Positions 1-5,697 of a DNA stretch of 7,586 nt are shown here, one piece after another. Numbering within the stretch: position 1 is the first letter of the stretch; each line of letters begins with the position of its first letter. The DNA comes from Syntrophomonadaceae bacterium (lineage in GTDB: Bacteria; Bacillota; Dethiobacteria; DTU022): assembly GCA_007126465.1 (NCBI GenBank), contig SLBE01000015.1, forward strand, positions 1 to 7,586, read 5' to 3'. Under the pieces are notes generated by a model. The model worked only from the letters and a program-made list of their open reading frames with translations. It ran no database searches and was not told where the DNA came from. Made by a program: the position numbers and the translations under genes.

Positions 1-96
1 CAAGCAGTTAAAACGTCAGCGCAAAAAAAGAAGACGGGCCAAAAAGAGAAAAAGATTGAAGGGCCGGACCTAATAAGCCGCTTTGCGGCGGAATGA
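1..96 (+). CDS. C-terminal tail of an upstream gene (frame undecided)
   Basis: The window opens inside lysine-rich sequence. Two + frames are open from the left edge. Frame 1 runs to a TGA at 94-96 and ends in GPDLISRFAAE after a Lys/Gln-rich stretch. Frame 2 runs to a TAA at 71-73 and is extremely basic, ending in KRLKGRT. The first has a more balanced residue mix; the second resembles the basic tails of RNA-binding proteins. Too little is present to choose a frame or name a product. A 5-bp hairpin (GCCGC-TTT-GCGGC, 77-89) lies at the end but has no T-run, so it is not a convincing terminator. Transcription probably continues into the zinc-ribbon gene that begins 34 nt after the TGA. Confidence 0.3.
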   Translation, partial: QAVKTSAQKKKTGQKEKKIEGPDLISRFAAE

Positions 97-116
97 TTAT
101 AGTCTTAATAAAAATC

Positions 117-125
117 GAGGAGGTG
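117..125 (+). promoter_or_regulatory. Shine-Dalgarno site that fixes a UUG start
   Basis: GAGGAGGTG is an almost perfect anti-16S match. It ends 5 nt before TTG at 131, which supports that TTG as the start of the zinc-ribbon protein. An upstream in-frame ATG at 83 has no such site and would add 16 residues unlike the family. Confidence 0.85.
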
Positions 126-130
126 CTGTT

Positions 131-313
131 TTGCCTATATACGAATTTTTCTGTTCTGATTGTAATAAAAAATATGAAGAACTCTGCAGCAGTATGCAAA
201 ACAGTTTGCCCTGCCCTACCTGTGGTAAAGAAGTGAAAAAAGTAATCTCGCTATTTCGGACAGGTAGCGGTTCTTCTGGTGGTGGAACCGCCTCCTCAAG
301 CTGTGGTGGATGA
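131..313 (+). CDS. FmdB-family small zinc-ribbon protein
   Basis: This is a 60-residue protein beginning MPIYEFFCSDC, the hallmark start of FmdB/CxxC_CxxC_SSSS regulatory-type zinc ribbons. Two CxxC pairs (C8/C11 and C28/C31, the second as CPTC) should bind one zinc ion. Residues 41-60 form a Gly/Ser-rich tail ending SSSCGG, also typical of the family. The UUG start is chosen because it gives the conserved MPIYE start and sits 5 nt after a very strong ribosome site. The family is named from an association with formamidase regulation, but most members have no proven role, so no specific function is claimed. It ends 67 nt before pyrG on the same strand and may be co-transcribed with it. Confidence 0.88.
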   Translation: MPIYEFFCSDCNKKYEELCSSMQNSLPCPTCGKEVKKVISLFRTGSGSSGGGTASSSCGG

Positions 314-322
314 ACTAAAAAC

Positions 323-343
323 AGCTGCAGCAGTTGCTGAGCT
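323..343 (+). other. Small hairpin between the zinc-ribbon gene and pyrG
   Basis: AGCT and CAGC (323-326, 328-331) pair with GCTG and AGCT (336-343) around an AGTT loop, with G327 bulged. This gives 8 base pairs. The following sequence (AAACTAATAC) is not T-rich, so it is not a standard terminator. It may be an mRNA-processing or stability structure, or chance. Confidence 0.3.
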
Positions 344-380
344 AAACTAATACTAAAGCATTGGCAATAAGGGGGCTCTT

Positions 381-1994
381 ATGACTAAATATATATTTGT
401 TACCGGCGGGGTGGTGTCATCCCTGGGAAAAGGAATTACAGCTGCATCTCTGGGTTGTCTCCTTAAAAGCAGGGGTTTAAAGTTGACCATCCAGAAATTT
501 GACCCTTACATTAATTATGACCCCGGAACAATGAGCCCATATCAGCATGGTGAAGTATTCGTAACGGAAGACGGCGCAGAAACGGATCTTGATCTGGGAC
601 ACTACGAACGCTTTATAGATGAGCCGCTGACCCGTGATAACAATGTAACTGCCGGTAAAGTATACTGGTCAGTTATTGAGGCGGAAAGAGAAGGCGACTA
701 CGAAGGTAATACTGTCCAGGTTATTCCCCATATAACTGATGAAATAAAAAAGTGTATCACCAGGCTTGATCATTATCGTGATCTGGATGTTGTTATTACT
801 GAGATTGGCGGAACTGTCGGTGATATAGAGAGTCTGCCATTTTTAGAAGCTATTCGTCAACTGCGCTATGAAATTGGCTGGGAAAATGTTCTATTCATCC
901 ATGTTACCCTGGTGCCTTATTTGTCAATGTCCGGGGAACTTAAAACCAAGCCTACTCAGCACAGTGTAAAAGAACTTCGCAGTATCGGTATACAGCCGGA
1001 TATAATTGTCTGTCGTGCCGACCACCCCCTTGATAAAGACTTAAGAAGAAAAATAGCCCTATTCTGTAACATCCAACCCGAAGAAGTGGTGCAAAATTTA
1101 GATTCAGATGTCATCTATGAAGTGCCGCTGTTATTACAGGAGCAGAACCTCGATCAGTTAGCCCTGGAAAAACTTAACCTTGATTGCAAACCTGCAGATA
1201 TGCAAAAGTGGCGCGACCTTGTTTGCCAGGCTGCTGATTGCAAAGAAGAAGTCACCATTGCCCTGGTTGGCAAATATGTATCACTACGTGATGCCTATAT
1301 CAGCATTAATGAAGCTCTTTTCCACGCAGGTCTTGCTCATAATATAACGATAAATACTATCCTGGTTCCGGCCGAAGTTTTAGAGTCGGGAACTGCCGAC
1401 AATATGCTTGATGGTGTTGACGGAATTCTTGTTCCCGGGGGTTTTGGCGAACGAGGTATGGAAGGTAAAATAAGAGCTGTTCAGATCGCCAGGGAAAAAC
1501 AAATTCCTTTCCTGGGGCTTTGCCTGGGGATGCAGTGCGCAGTTATCGAATTTGCACGTAATGTGGCTGGAATCGAGGGTGCTCATAGCACAGAGTTTAA
1601 TCCTGAGACGCCTGGACCGGTTATCGTATACCTGCCTGGCCAGGAAGAGAATACCAGGATTGGCGGCACTTTGAGGCTGGGTGCTTACCCCTGCACTGTC
1701 AGGGAAGGGACTCTTGCTGAAGCTGCTTATGGGGAAAAGGTTGTTCACGAAAGACATCGTCATCGCTACGAGTTTAATAATGAATATATACCTGTTCTGG
1801 AGAAAAAGGGAATGGTATTTAGCGGTATTAATGAAGAAGCCGACCTGGTTGAGATGATTGAATTAAAAGATCATCCCTGGTTTGTAGCTGTGCAGTTTCA
1901 CCCTGAATTCAAGTCACGCCCGACAAGGCCTCATCCATTATTTAAGGGCTTTATCGGTGCTGCCTCAGAGAAGAAAAAAGATCAGGATCTTTAA
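381..1994 (+). CDS. pyrG: CTP synthase (glutamine hydrolysing)
   Basis: This cytosolic enzyme converts UTP to CTP using ATP and glutamine-derived ammonia, the last step of pyrimidine nucleotide synthesis. The 537 residues match the usual family length. The N-terminal synthase domain (about 1-266) opens KYIFVTGGVVSSLGKG, with the P-loop at 9-18 and the substrate motifs KFDPYINYDPGTMSP (39-53) and EIGGTVGDIES (141-151). The C-terminal class I glutamine amidotransferase domain (about 290-530) carries the oxyanion strand GGFGERG, the nucleophile C381 in GLCLGMQ, and the H507/E509 pair in QFHPEF. The ATG at 381 follows AAGGGGG (369-375) with 5-nt spacing, a usable site if one G-U wobble is allowed. 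No active-site residue appears missing. The last 44 nt overlap the convergent ANTAR gene, so there is no free terminator space after it. Confidence 0.98.
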   Translation: MTKYIFVTGGVVSSLGKGITAASLGCLLKSRGLKLTIQKFDPYINYDPGTMSPYQHGEVFVTEDGAETDLDLGHYERFIDEPLTRDNNVTAGKVYWSVIEAEREGDYEGNTVQVIPHITDEIKKCITRLDHYRDLDVVITEIGGTVGDIESLPFLEAIRQLRYEIGWENVLFIHVTLVPYLSMSGELKTKPTQHSVKELRSIGIQPDIIVCRADHPLDKDLRRKIALFCNIQPEEVVQNLDSDVIYEVPLLLQEQNLDQLALEKLNLDCKPADMQKWRDLVCQAADCKEEVTIALVGKYVSLRDAYISINEALFHAGLAHNITINTILVPAEVLESGTADNMLDGVDGILVPGGFGERGMEGKIRAVQIAREKQIPFLGLCLGMQCAVIEFARNVAGIEGAHSTEFNPETPGPVIVYLPGQEENTRIGGTLRLGAYPCTVREGTLAEAAYGEKVVHERHRHRYEFNNEYIPVLEKKGMVFSGINEEADLVEMIELKDHPWFVAVQFHPEFKSRPTRPHPLFKGFIGAASEKKKDQDL

Positions 1995-2532
1995 TAATCA
2001 AATCTGCCATTTCAGCCATGGTTAACCTTTTTCGCATACTGGTTTTTCGAAGGAACTGAAAGGCCTCTTCTTCACTTACCGAATATAGATTTTGCAACAA
2101 ACCTTTGGCTTTATCCATGAGTTTTCTTTCGTTAAGTTTTTTCTGAAGGGTTTCAACTTCCTGTTGGAGCTTTTTTTTACGGCCAAATTCACTGCAAACC
2201 GCTCCGGCAACAGCTGATAGAACCGGCGCGTCCACAGGCCAGGTTAGCTGAACATAGCGTTCAAGATCTGAGCCGGTAGTATTAATAAAGAGGCAGGCAG
2301 CTAAGGCGTCATTTTCTATTATTTCCGCCAGTTCTTCAATATTGCCCGGTGGTAGGGCAGTATCAATTATTACCAGCCAGGGCTGAATAGTCCTTAATTT
2401 GCGTAATAAAACAGGGGTGCTATCAGCTGTTCCCGCTGAATAAAAGCCGGTTTCTGCCAGCATAGCGGAAAGTGATTTTTGCAGTCTGCTGTTCGCAGTT
2501 CCAATGCAGTAGTCATAGCGATTATTGACCAT
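1951..2532 (-). CDS. ANTAR-domain regulator (NitR/GlnR-like antiterminator) with a degenerate receiver
   Basis: This 193-residue cytosolic RNA-binding regulator has three parts: a receiver-like domain (about 1-112), a short coiled coil (about 115-136, KKKLQQEVETLQKKL) and an ANTAR domain (about 125-182). The last includes LMDKAKGLL, EEEAFQFLRKTSM and LTMAEMADLII, the typical three-helix pattern. ANTAR proteins bind hexaloop RNA hairpins and prevent termination in leaders of nitrogen genes; a homologue next to glnA is known in clostridia. The receiver keeps D57 in WLVIIDTALP but lacks the N-terminal acidic pair (YCIGTANS) and the late Lys (TWPV), so ordinary phosphorylation looks unlikely. The gene lies 175 bp downstream of glnA on the same strand. 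AGGAAGG lies 7 nt before the ATG. The last 44 nt overlap pyrG tail to tail. The glnA leader is the likely target (inference). Confidence 0.9.
   Translation of the reverse strand: MVNNRYDYCIGTANSRLQKSLSAMLAETGFYSAGTADSTPVLLRKLRTIQPWLVIIDTALPPGNIEELAEIIENDALAACLFINTTGSDLERYVQLTWPVDAPVLSAVAGAVCSEFGRKKKLQQEVETLQKKLNERKLMDKAKGLLQNLYSVSEEEAFQFLRKTSMRKRLTMAEMADLIIKDPDLFSSLRQHR
1971..1992 (-). terminator. Weak terminator-like hairpin inside the end of the ANTAR gene
   Basis: On the - strand AAAGAT-CCTG-ATCTTT is followed at once by further T residues (TTTC). The stem is only 6 mostly A-T pairs and lies within the ANTAR coding end, before its stop at 1951-1953. On the + strand the same hairpin coincides with the pyrG stop and is followed by only AATAATC. 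It could be a weak shared terminator for the convergent pair, or just the codons for KDPDLF. Low confidence. Confidence 0.2.
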
Positions 2533-2564
2533 TAGTGAGCCTTCCTGGATAATTAATTTATGTT

Positions 2565-2570
2565 ATTATA
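2565..2570 (-). promoter_or_regulatory. Candidate -10 box for the ANTAR gene
   Basis: On the - strand an exact TATAAT lies 32 nt upstream of the ANTAR start codon. No good -35 box is found at 16-18 nt spacing (TTCCAT or similar), and there is no TG extension. The gene may therefore have a weak promoter of its own in addition to read-through from glnA. Confidence 0.4.
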
Positions 2571-2602
2571 CTATGTCTTTAACTAAAAATGGAAGGTTCA
2601 AA

Positions 2603-2674
2603 CTGTGACAACCGGTGCCGTACACTTTTTGTCACAGTTTATATGACAAAAAGTGTACGGCACCGGTGTCACAG
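2603..2674. repeat. 72-bp near-perfect palindrome between glnA and the ANTAR gene
   Basis: A 24-bp arm (2611-2634, starting ACCGGTGCCGTACAC) is matched exactly by its inverted copy (2644-2667) across a 9-nt loop (CAGTTTATA). With A2610 bulged, CTGTGAC (2603-2609) pairs with GTCACAG (2668-2674), making a 31-bp stem. Each half is also bounded by its own short inverted repeat: TGTGACA-type ends at 2603-2610/2630-2637 and TGACA/TGTCA at 2644-2648/2667-2671. Two smaller hairpins are thus an alternative to one long one. Neither strand has a T-run right after the stem, so it is not a standard terminator. The form suits a REP/MITE-type intergenic repeat; the family was not identified. In the glnA transcript it would be a very stable 3' structure. 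Confidence 0.9.
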
Positions 2675-2707
2675 CGTTAATAGTTGTGGTTTGCTGCTAC
2701 TAAATGT

Positions 2708-4036
2708 TTAGAAGCGGGCCAGATACTGTTTAACTTCCCAGTCGTGAACCTGTATCCTGTAATCTAACCATTCTTTCATCCTGCCCTCACGGAAGCGGTC
2801 GTAAATGTGTTCGCCCAGAGCTTCCTGGACAACAGCATCCTTATCGAGCTCTTTTATTGCTTCGTACAAAGTACCCGGTAAACTTTCGATTTGATACTTT
2901 TCTTTCTCTTCATCTGTCATTGTGTAGATATTTAAATTAACCGGCTCGGGTGGAGTCATTTTATTATGAATGCCATCAAGGCCACAGCGAAGCATGACGG
3001 CGAAAGCAAGGTAGGGGTTACATGATGGATCAGGGCTGCGCAGCTCTACCCTTGTCCCGATACCTCTCCTGGCTGGAACCCTTAACAGCGGGCTGCGATT
3101 GCGGTGTGACCAGGCAATGTAAACAGGTGCTTCGTAGCCGGGTACCAGTCTCTTGTATGAGTTGACAAGAGGGTTGGTAACTGCAGTATACCCCTTGGCA
3201 TGGTTAAGCAGCCCACCTATAAAGTAGAGCATTTCCTGGCTCAATTCATCAGGAGCTTCGGCATCGTGGAAAGTGCTTTTGCCATTCTTAAAAAGGGAAA
3301 GGTGAGTGTGCATCCCTGAACCGTTAATATTAGCAATCGGTTTTGGCATGAAAGTAGCATAGAGGCCGTGGCGTTGGGCTACGGTCCTGACAACAAAACG
3401 GAAAGTGGAAAGGTCGTCGGCAGTGCGCAGGGCATCGCTGTATTTAAAATCAATTTCGTGCTGGCCGGGCGCAACTTCATGGTGAGACGCTTCGATTTCG
3501 AGGCCCATTTGCTCTAAACTTAAAACCATATCGCGACGGGCATTCTCACCAAGGTCAGTTGGGGCCAGGTCGAAATAGCCACCCTGGTCGTGGGTATGCA
3601 GAGTGGGTGCACCGTTTCCGTCGGTGTGGAACATGAAAAATTCAGCTTCGGGTCCACAGTTCATGGAGTATCCTTCTTTTTCGGCTAGGGCTATCATTCT
3701 CCGCAGCTGACTGCGGGGGCATCCTTCAAAGGGCTCCCCTTCAGGTGTATAAACATCACACATTAAGCGAGCTACTCCACCTTCCTGGGGGCGGAAGGGA
3801 AATACAGCAAAAGAATCATAATCCGGCCTTAAATACATATCTGATTCTTCAATACGCACGAACCCTTCGATTGATGATCCGTCAAACATTAACTCACCGT
3901 CAAGTGCTTTTGGAAGTTGTTCAGTAGTGATTGCCACATTTTTCAGTTGTCCCGAAAGGTCGGTAAATTGCAGACGAATAAACTTCACCTTTGATTCTTT
4001 TGCCATCCCCATAATTTCATCTTTCGTCATTCCCAT
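2708..4036 (-). CDS. glnA: Glutamine synthetase, type I alpha
   Basis: This cytosolic dodecameric enzyme makes glutamine from glutamate, ammonia and ATP. The 442 residues fit the GSI-alpha class of Firmicutes, which is shorter than enterobacterial GSI-beta and lacks the adenylylation loop. Visible family motifs are FDGSSIEGF (51-59), the metal site around E130-E132 in GPEAEFF, HHEVAPGQHEI (185-195), NGSGMHTHLS (238-247), the flap glutamate in VPGYEAPVY (298-306), NRSPLLRVP (313-321) and RSPDPSCNPYLAFA (333-346). R61 in GFVRIEESDM is at the position linked to glutamine feedback inhibition in Bacillus GlnA. The first ATG is chosen because AGGAG lies 8 nt before it; the alternative at codon 3 would be too far. 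Control should come from the leader described below. The ANTAR gene follows on the same strand. Confidence 0.98.
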   Translation of the reverse strand: MGMTKDEIMGMAKESKVKFIRLQFTDLSGQLKNVAITTEQLPKALDGELMFDGSSIEGFVRIEESDMYLRPDYDSFAVFPFRPQEGGVARLMCDVYTPEGEPFEGCPRSQLRRMIALAEKEGYSMNCGPEAEFFMFHTDGNGAPTLHTHDQGGYFDLAPTDLGENARRDMVLSLEQMGLEIEASHHEVAPGQHEIDFKYSDALRTADDLSTFRFVVRTVAQRHGLYATFMPKPIANINGSGMHTHLSLFKNGKSTFHDAEAPDELSQEMLYFIGGLLNHAKGYTAVTNPLVNSYKRLVPGYEAPVYIAWSHRNRSPLLRVPARRGIGTRVELRSPDPSCNPYLAFAVMLRCGLDGIHNKMTPPEPVNLNIYTMTDEEKEKYQIESLPGTLYEAIKELDKDAVVQEALGEHIYDRFREGRMKEWLDYRIQVHDWEVKQYLARF

Positions 4037-4060
4037 TTAAACCACTCCTATCTATTAATT

Positions 4061-4113
4061 TATATAATAAGAAACGCCCGCCAGTCAGCTTAATCAAGCT
4101 GTACTTGCGGGCG
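4061..4113 (-). terminator. Intrinsic terminator in the glnA leader
   Basis: In the - strand transcript CGCCCGC (4113-4107) pairs with GCGGGCG (4081-4075). Inside it, AGT and CAGCTT pair with AAGCTG and ACT around a GATT loop, with one mismatch and one bulge. The stem has about 16 pairs and is followed by TTTCTTATTATAT (4074-4062). It lies upstream of the glnA ribosome site, so it would stop transcription before the gene unless opened. This makes it an attenuator rather than an end-of-gene terminator. It is one-way: the + side has no T-run. Confidence 0.88.
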
Positions 4114-4128
4114 CCGTTGCCCAGAAAT
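4103..4128 (-). promoter_or_regulatory. ANTAR-type hexaloop antiterminator hairpin in the glnA leader
   Basis: In the glnA transcript GGGC (4122-4119) pairs with GCCC (4112-4109) around the six-base loop AACGGC. The loop has A at position 1 and G at position 4, the two bases conserved in ANTAR target loops. A U-G wobble and outer pairs (AUUU with AAGU, 4128-4125 with 4106-4103) can lengthen it past a C-C mismatch. Its 3' arm is the same GCCCG that forms the 5' arm of the leader terminator, so the two folds exclude each other. Protein binding here would favour read-through into glnA. That the neighbouring ANTAR protein is the ligand is inference. Confidence 0.8.
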
Positions 4129-4140
4129 CTTATGTTCGTT

Positions 4141-4169
4141 AGTATATAGACCAATTAAGGCTTTGTCAA
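4141..4169 (-). promoter_or_regulatory. Sigma-A promoter of glnA
   Basis: On the - strand TTGACA (4169-4164) and TATACT (4146-4141) are separated by exactly 17 nt: a perfect -35 and a 5-of-6 -10. Transcription should start near 4136-4133, about 100 nt upstream of the glnA ATG, leaving a leader that contains the terminator and the hexaloop hairpin. It points away from the purF promoter. Confidence 0.9.
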
Positions 4170-4215
4170 GTAAAAATTTAAAATATTATTATTAAGCAAT
4201 AAACCCGTAATAAAG

Positions 4216-4224
4216 TGTTATAAT
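4216..4224 (+). promoter_or_regulatory. Extended -10 promoter of purF-guaA
   Basis: TGTTATAAT is a full TGnTATAAT extended -10 box. The -35 region (GCAATA at 4196-4201) is poor, as is common for extended -10 promoters. The start would be near 4231, giving a leader of about 38 nt in A/T-rich DNA with no room for a riboswitch. Confidence 0.65.
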
Positions 4225-4268
4225 AAAAAGGATATTTTTAATACTATAAAGGACATTTAATCCCTCTG

Positions 4269-5675
4269 TTGAATATCAAAAAAGTGCATTATAATTTAGA
4301 AAACAAACTACAACTGGAATCACGACCACAGGAAAAGTGTGGTATTTTTGCTGTTTATAATTATCATAATCCTCGCAATACCGCTAATGTAACTTACCTG
4401 GGTCTGCTGGCCCTGCAGCACCGCGGCCAGGAAAGTGCCGGGATGGCTTTTAGTACCCCGACAGGATTGCAGTGTGTAAAAGGAATGGGCATGGTTGCCA
4501 GGGTATTCACCCGGGAAATTCTCGAATCAATCCAGGCGGCTTCTATGCTGGGTCACATCCGCTATGCAACAACTGGATCCAGCAGTTCTGCCAATGCTCA
4601 ACCCCTCCTGGCCAGGTCCTTTGATAAAAAAGGCATTGCCCTGGCGCATAACGGTAACCTGACCAATACCAGGCGCCTGCGTAATCAGCAGCTGAGGGAA
4701 GGTCAAATTTTTCATACAACTTCCGATACAGAGATAATTCTAAGTTACCTCTTCCGTTACAGGAAAGAGGGGCTGGCCAGTGCGATAAAGAAGACGATGT
4801 CCCATATTAGCGGTGCATATGCCGTGGTTGCAATTAATGAACAAGAGATGGTTGCATTTCGCGATCCAGGCGGGTACAGGCCGCTTGTTATGGGCAAACT
4901 TGGAGATGCTGTGATATTCTCTTCCGAAACAGCTGCTTTGGATACTGTTGGTGCTGACTTTGTCAGGGAAATTGAACCGGGGGAAATAGTTTCAGTAAGT
5001 TCTGGGGGAATAAAATCTACTTATGCCGGTGAAAATATGGCCGGCCGCTCTCTTTGTATTTTTGAGTATGTTTACTTTGCCAGGCCGGACAGTATAATCG
5101 ACGGGCATAATGTGCACAGTGTCCGAAAAGCTGTCGGCTCACTACTGGCAGATAGGATTCCTGTGAAGCCAGATATCGTTATCCCTTCTCCTGATTCCGG
5201 GGTATCAGCTGCCATGGGTTTGGCTGAGGCTTTAAAACTGCCCCTGGAATGGGCAATTCATCGCAATTCATACCTTGGTCGTACTTTTATCACTCCCAAT
5301 CAAAAAGATAGGGAGCAGGCAGTCCGATTAAAGTTTAATCCTATTGGAAGCCTGGTGGAGGGCAAAAAAATTGCCATAGTAGATGATTCGCTGGTCAGGG
5401 GAACAACGGCCAGGGTTCTTACATCCCTGCTGAAAAATGCCGGGGCGGCCGAAGTCCACTTATGTATAGCTTCTCCGCCTTACAAGAACCCCTGTTATTA
5501 TGGAATTGATATTCCGGTAGCGGAAGACCTTGCTTTTTCTGATTCAGATTACAGCAAGCTGGCAAAGGAAATCGGTGCAGACAGCCTCACTTTTGCCGAA
5601 CCCGATGATCTATACCAGGTCCTTGGTAAGAAGCAAAGTGATTATTGTAGTTCATGCTTTTCTAATTCCCGTTAA
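4269..5675 (+). CDS. purF: Amidophosphoribosyltransferase (PurF), Fe-S type
   Basis: PurF makes 5-phosphoribosylamine from PRPP and glutamine, the committed step of purine synthesis, in the cytosol. An N-terminal Ntn glutaminase domain runs from C24 (KCGIFAVYN), with HRGQESAGM (51-59), GHIRYATTG (95-103) and AHNGNLTN (126-133). A phosphoribosyltransferase domain follows, with PRPP loop IAIVDDSLVRGTTAR (368-382). C263 (SLCIFEYVYFARPDS), C409 (NPCYYGID), C460 and C463 (YCSSCF) match the four Fe-S ligands of the Bacillus enzyme. C24 implies removal of a 23-residue propeptide, longer than the 11 of Bacillus. The start is uncertain: TTG at 4269 has only AAAGGA 15 nt upstream, and GTG at 4284 has no clear site. 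The protein ends 5 residues after C463, a short tail for the family. guaA follows after 22 nt. Confidence 0.96.
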   Translation: MNIKKVHYNLENKLQLESRPQEKCGIFAVYNYHNPRNTANVTYLGLLALQHRGQESAGMAFSTPTGLQCVKGMGMVARVFTREILESIQAASMLGHIRYATTGSSSSANAQPLLARSFDKKGIALAHNGNLTNTRRLRNQQLREGQIFHTTSDTEIILSYLFRYRKEGLASAIKKTMSHISGAYAVVAINEQEMVAFRDPGGYRPLVMGKLGDAVIFSSETAALDTVGADFVREIEPGEIVSVSSGGIKSTYAGENMAGRSLCIFEYVYFARPDSIIDGHNVHSVRKAVGSLLADRIPVKPDIVIPSPDSGVSAAMGLAEALKLPLEWAIHRNSYLGRTFITPNQKDREQAVRLKFNPIGSLVEGKKIAIVDDSLVRGTTARVLTSLLKNAGAAEVHLCIASPPYKNPCYYGIDIPVAEDLAFSDSDYSKLAKEIGADSLTFAEPDDLYQVLGKKQSDYCSSCFSNSR

Positions 5676-5697
5676 AAGAATAAAGAGGTGATTAATC

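Noticed and set aside
77..89. GCCGC-TTT-GCGGC hairpin as a terminator for the upstream gene.
   Set aside because: It has 5 pairs only and no T-run; the downstream gene seems to need read-through.
371..378. GGGGGCTC just before pyrG, reminiscent of the GGGCTC start of Bacillus pyrG mRNA used for CTP-sensing reiterative transcription.
   Set aside because: It lies only 5 nt from the ATG and works as the ribosome site. No good promoter places a start there, and no downstream terminator with a C/T-rich arm follows.
1380..1763. Long open frame on the - strand inside pyrG (127 codons).
   Set aside because: It lies wholly inside an unmistakable pyrG, has no recognisable motif and no ribosome site; similar antisense frames in purF, guaA and glnA are also shadows.
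4128..4140. AACGAACAT on the - strand resembles half of a PurR box (CCGAAC core).
   Set aside because: The core has a mismatch, and no second inverted copy was found in the 4037-4268 region, whereas PurR sites come in pairs.
4225..4268. Possible purine riboswitch or T-box in the purF leader.
   Set aside because: Only about 40 A/T-rich nt lie between the promoter and the start, with no stable hairpin.
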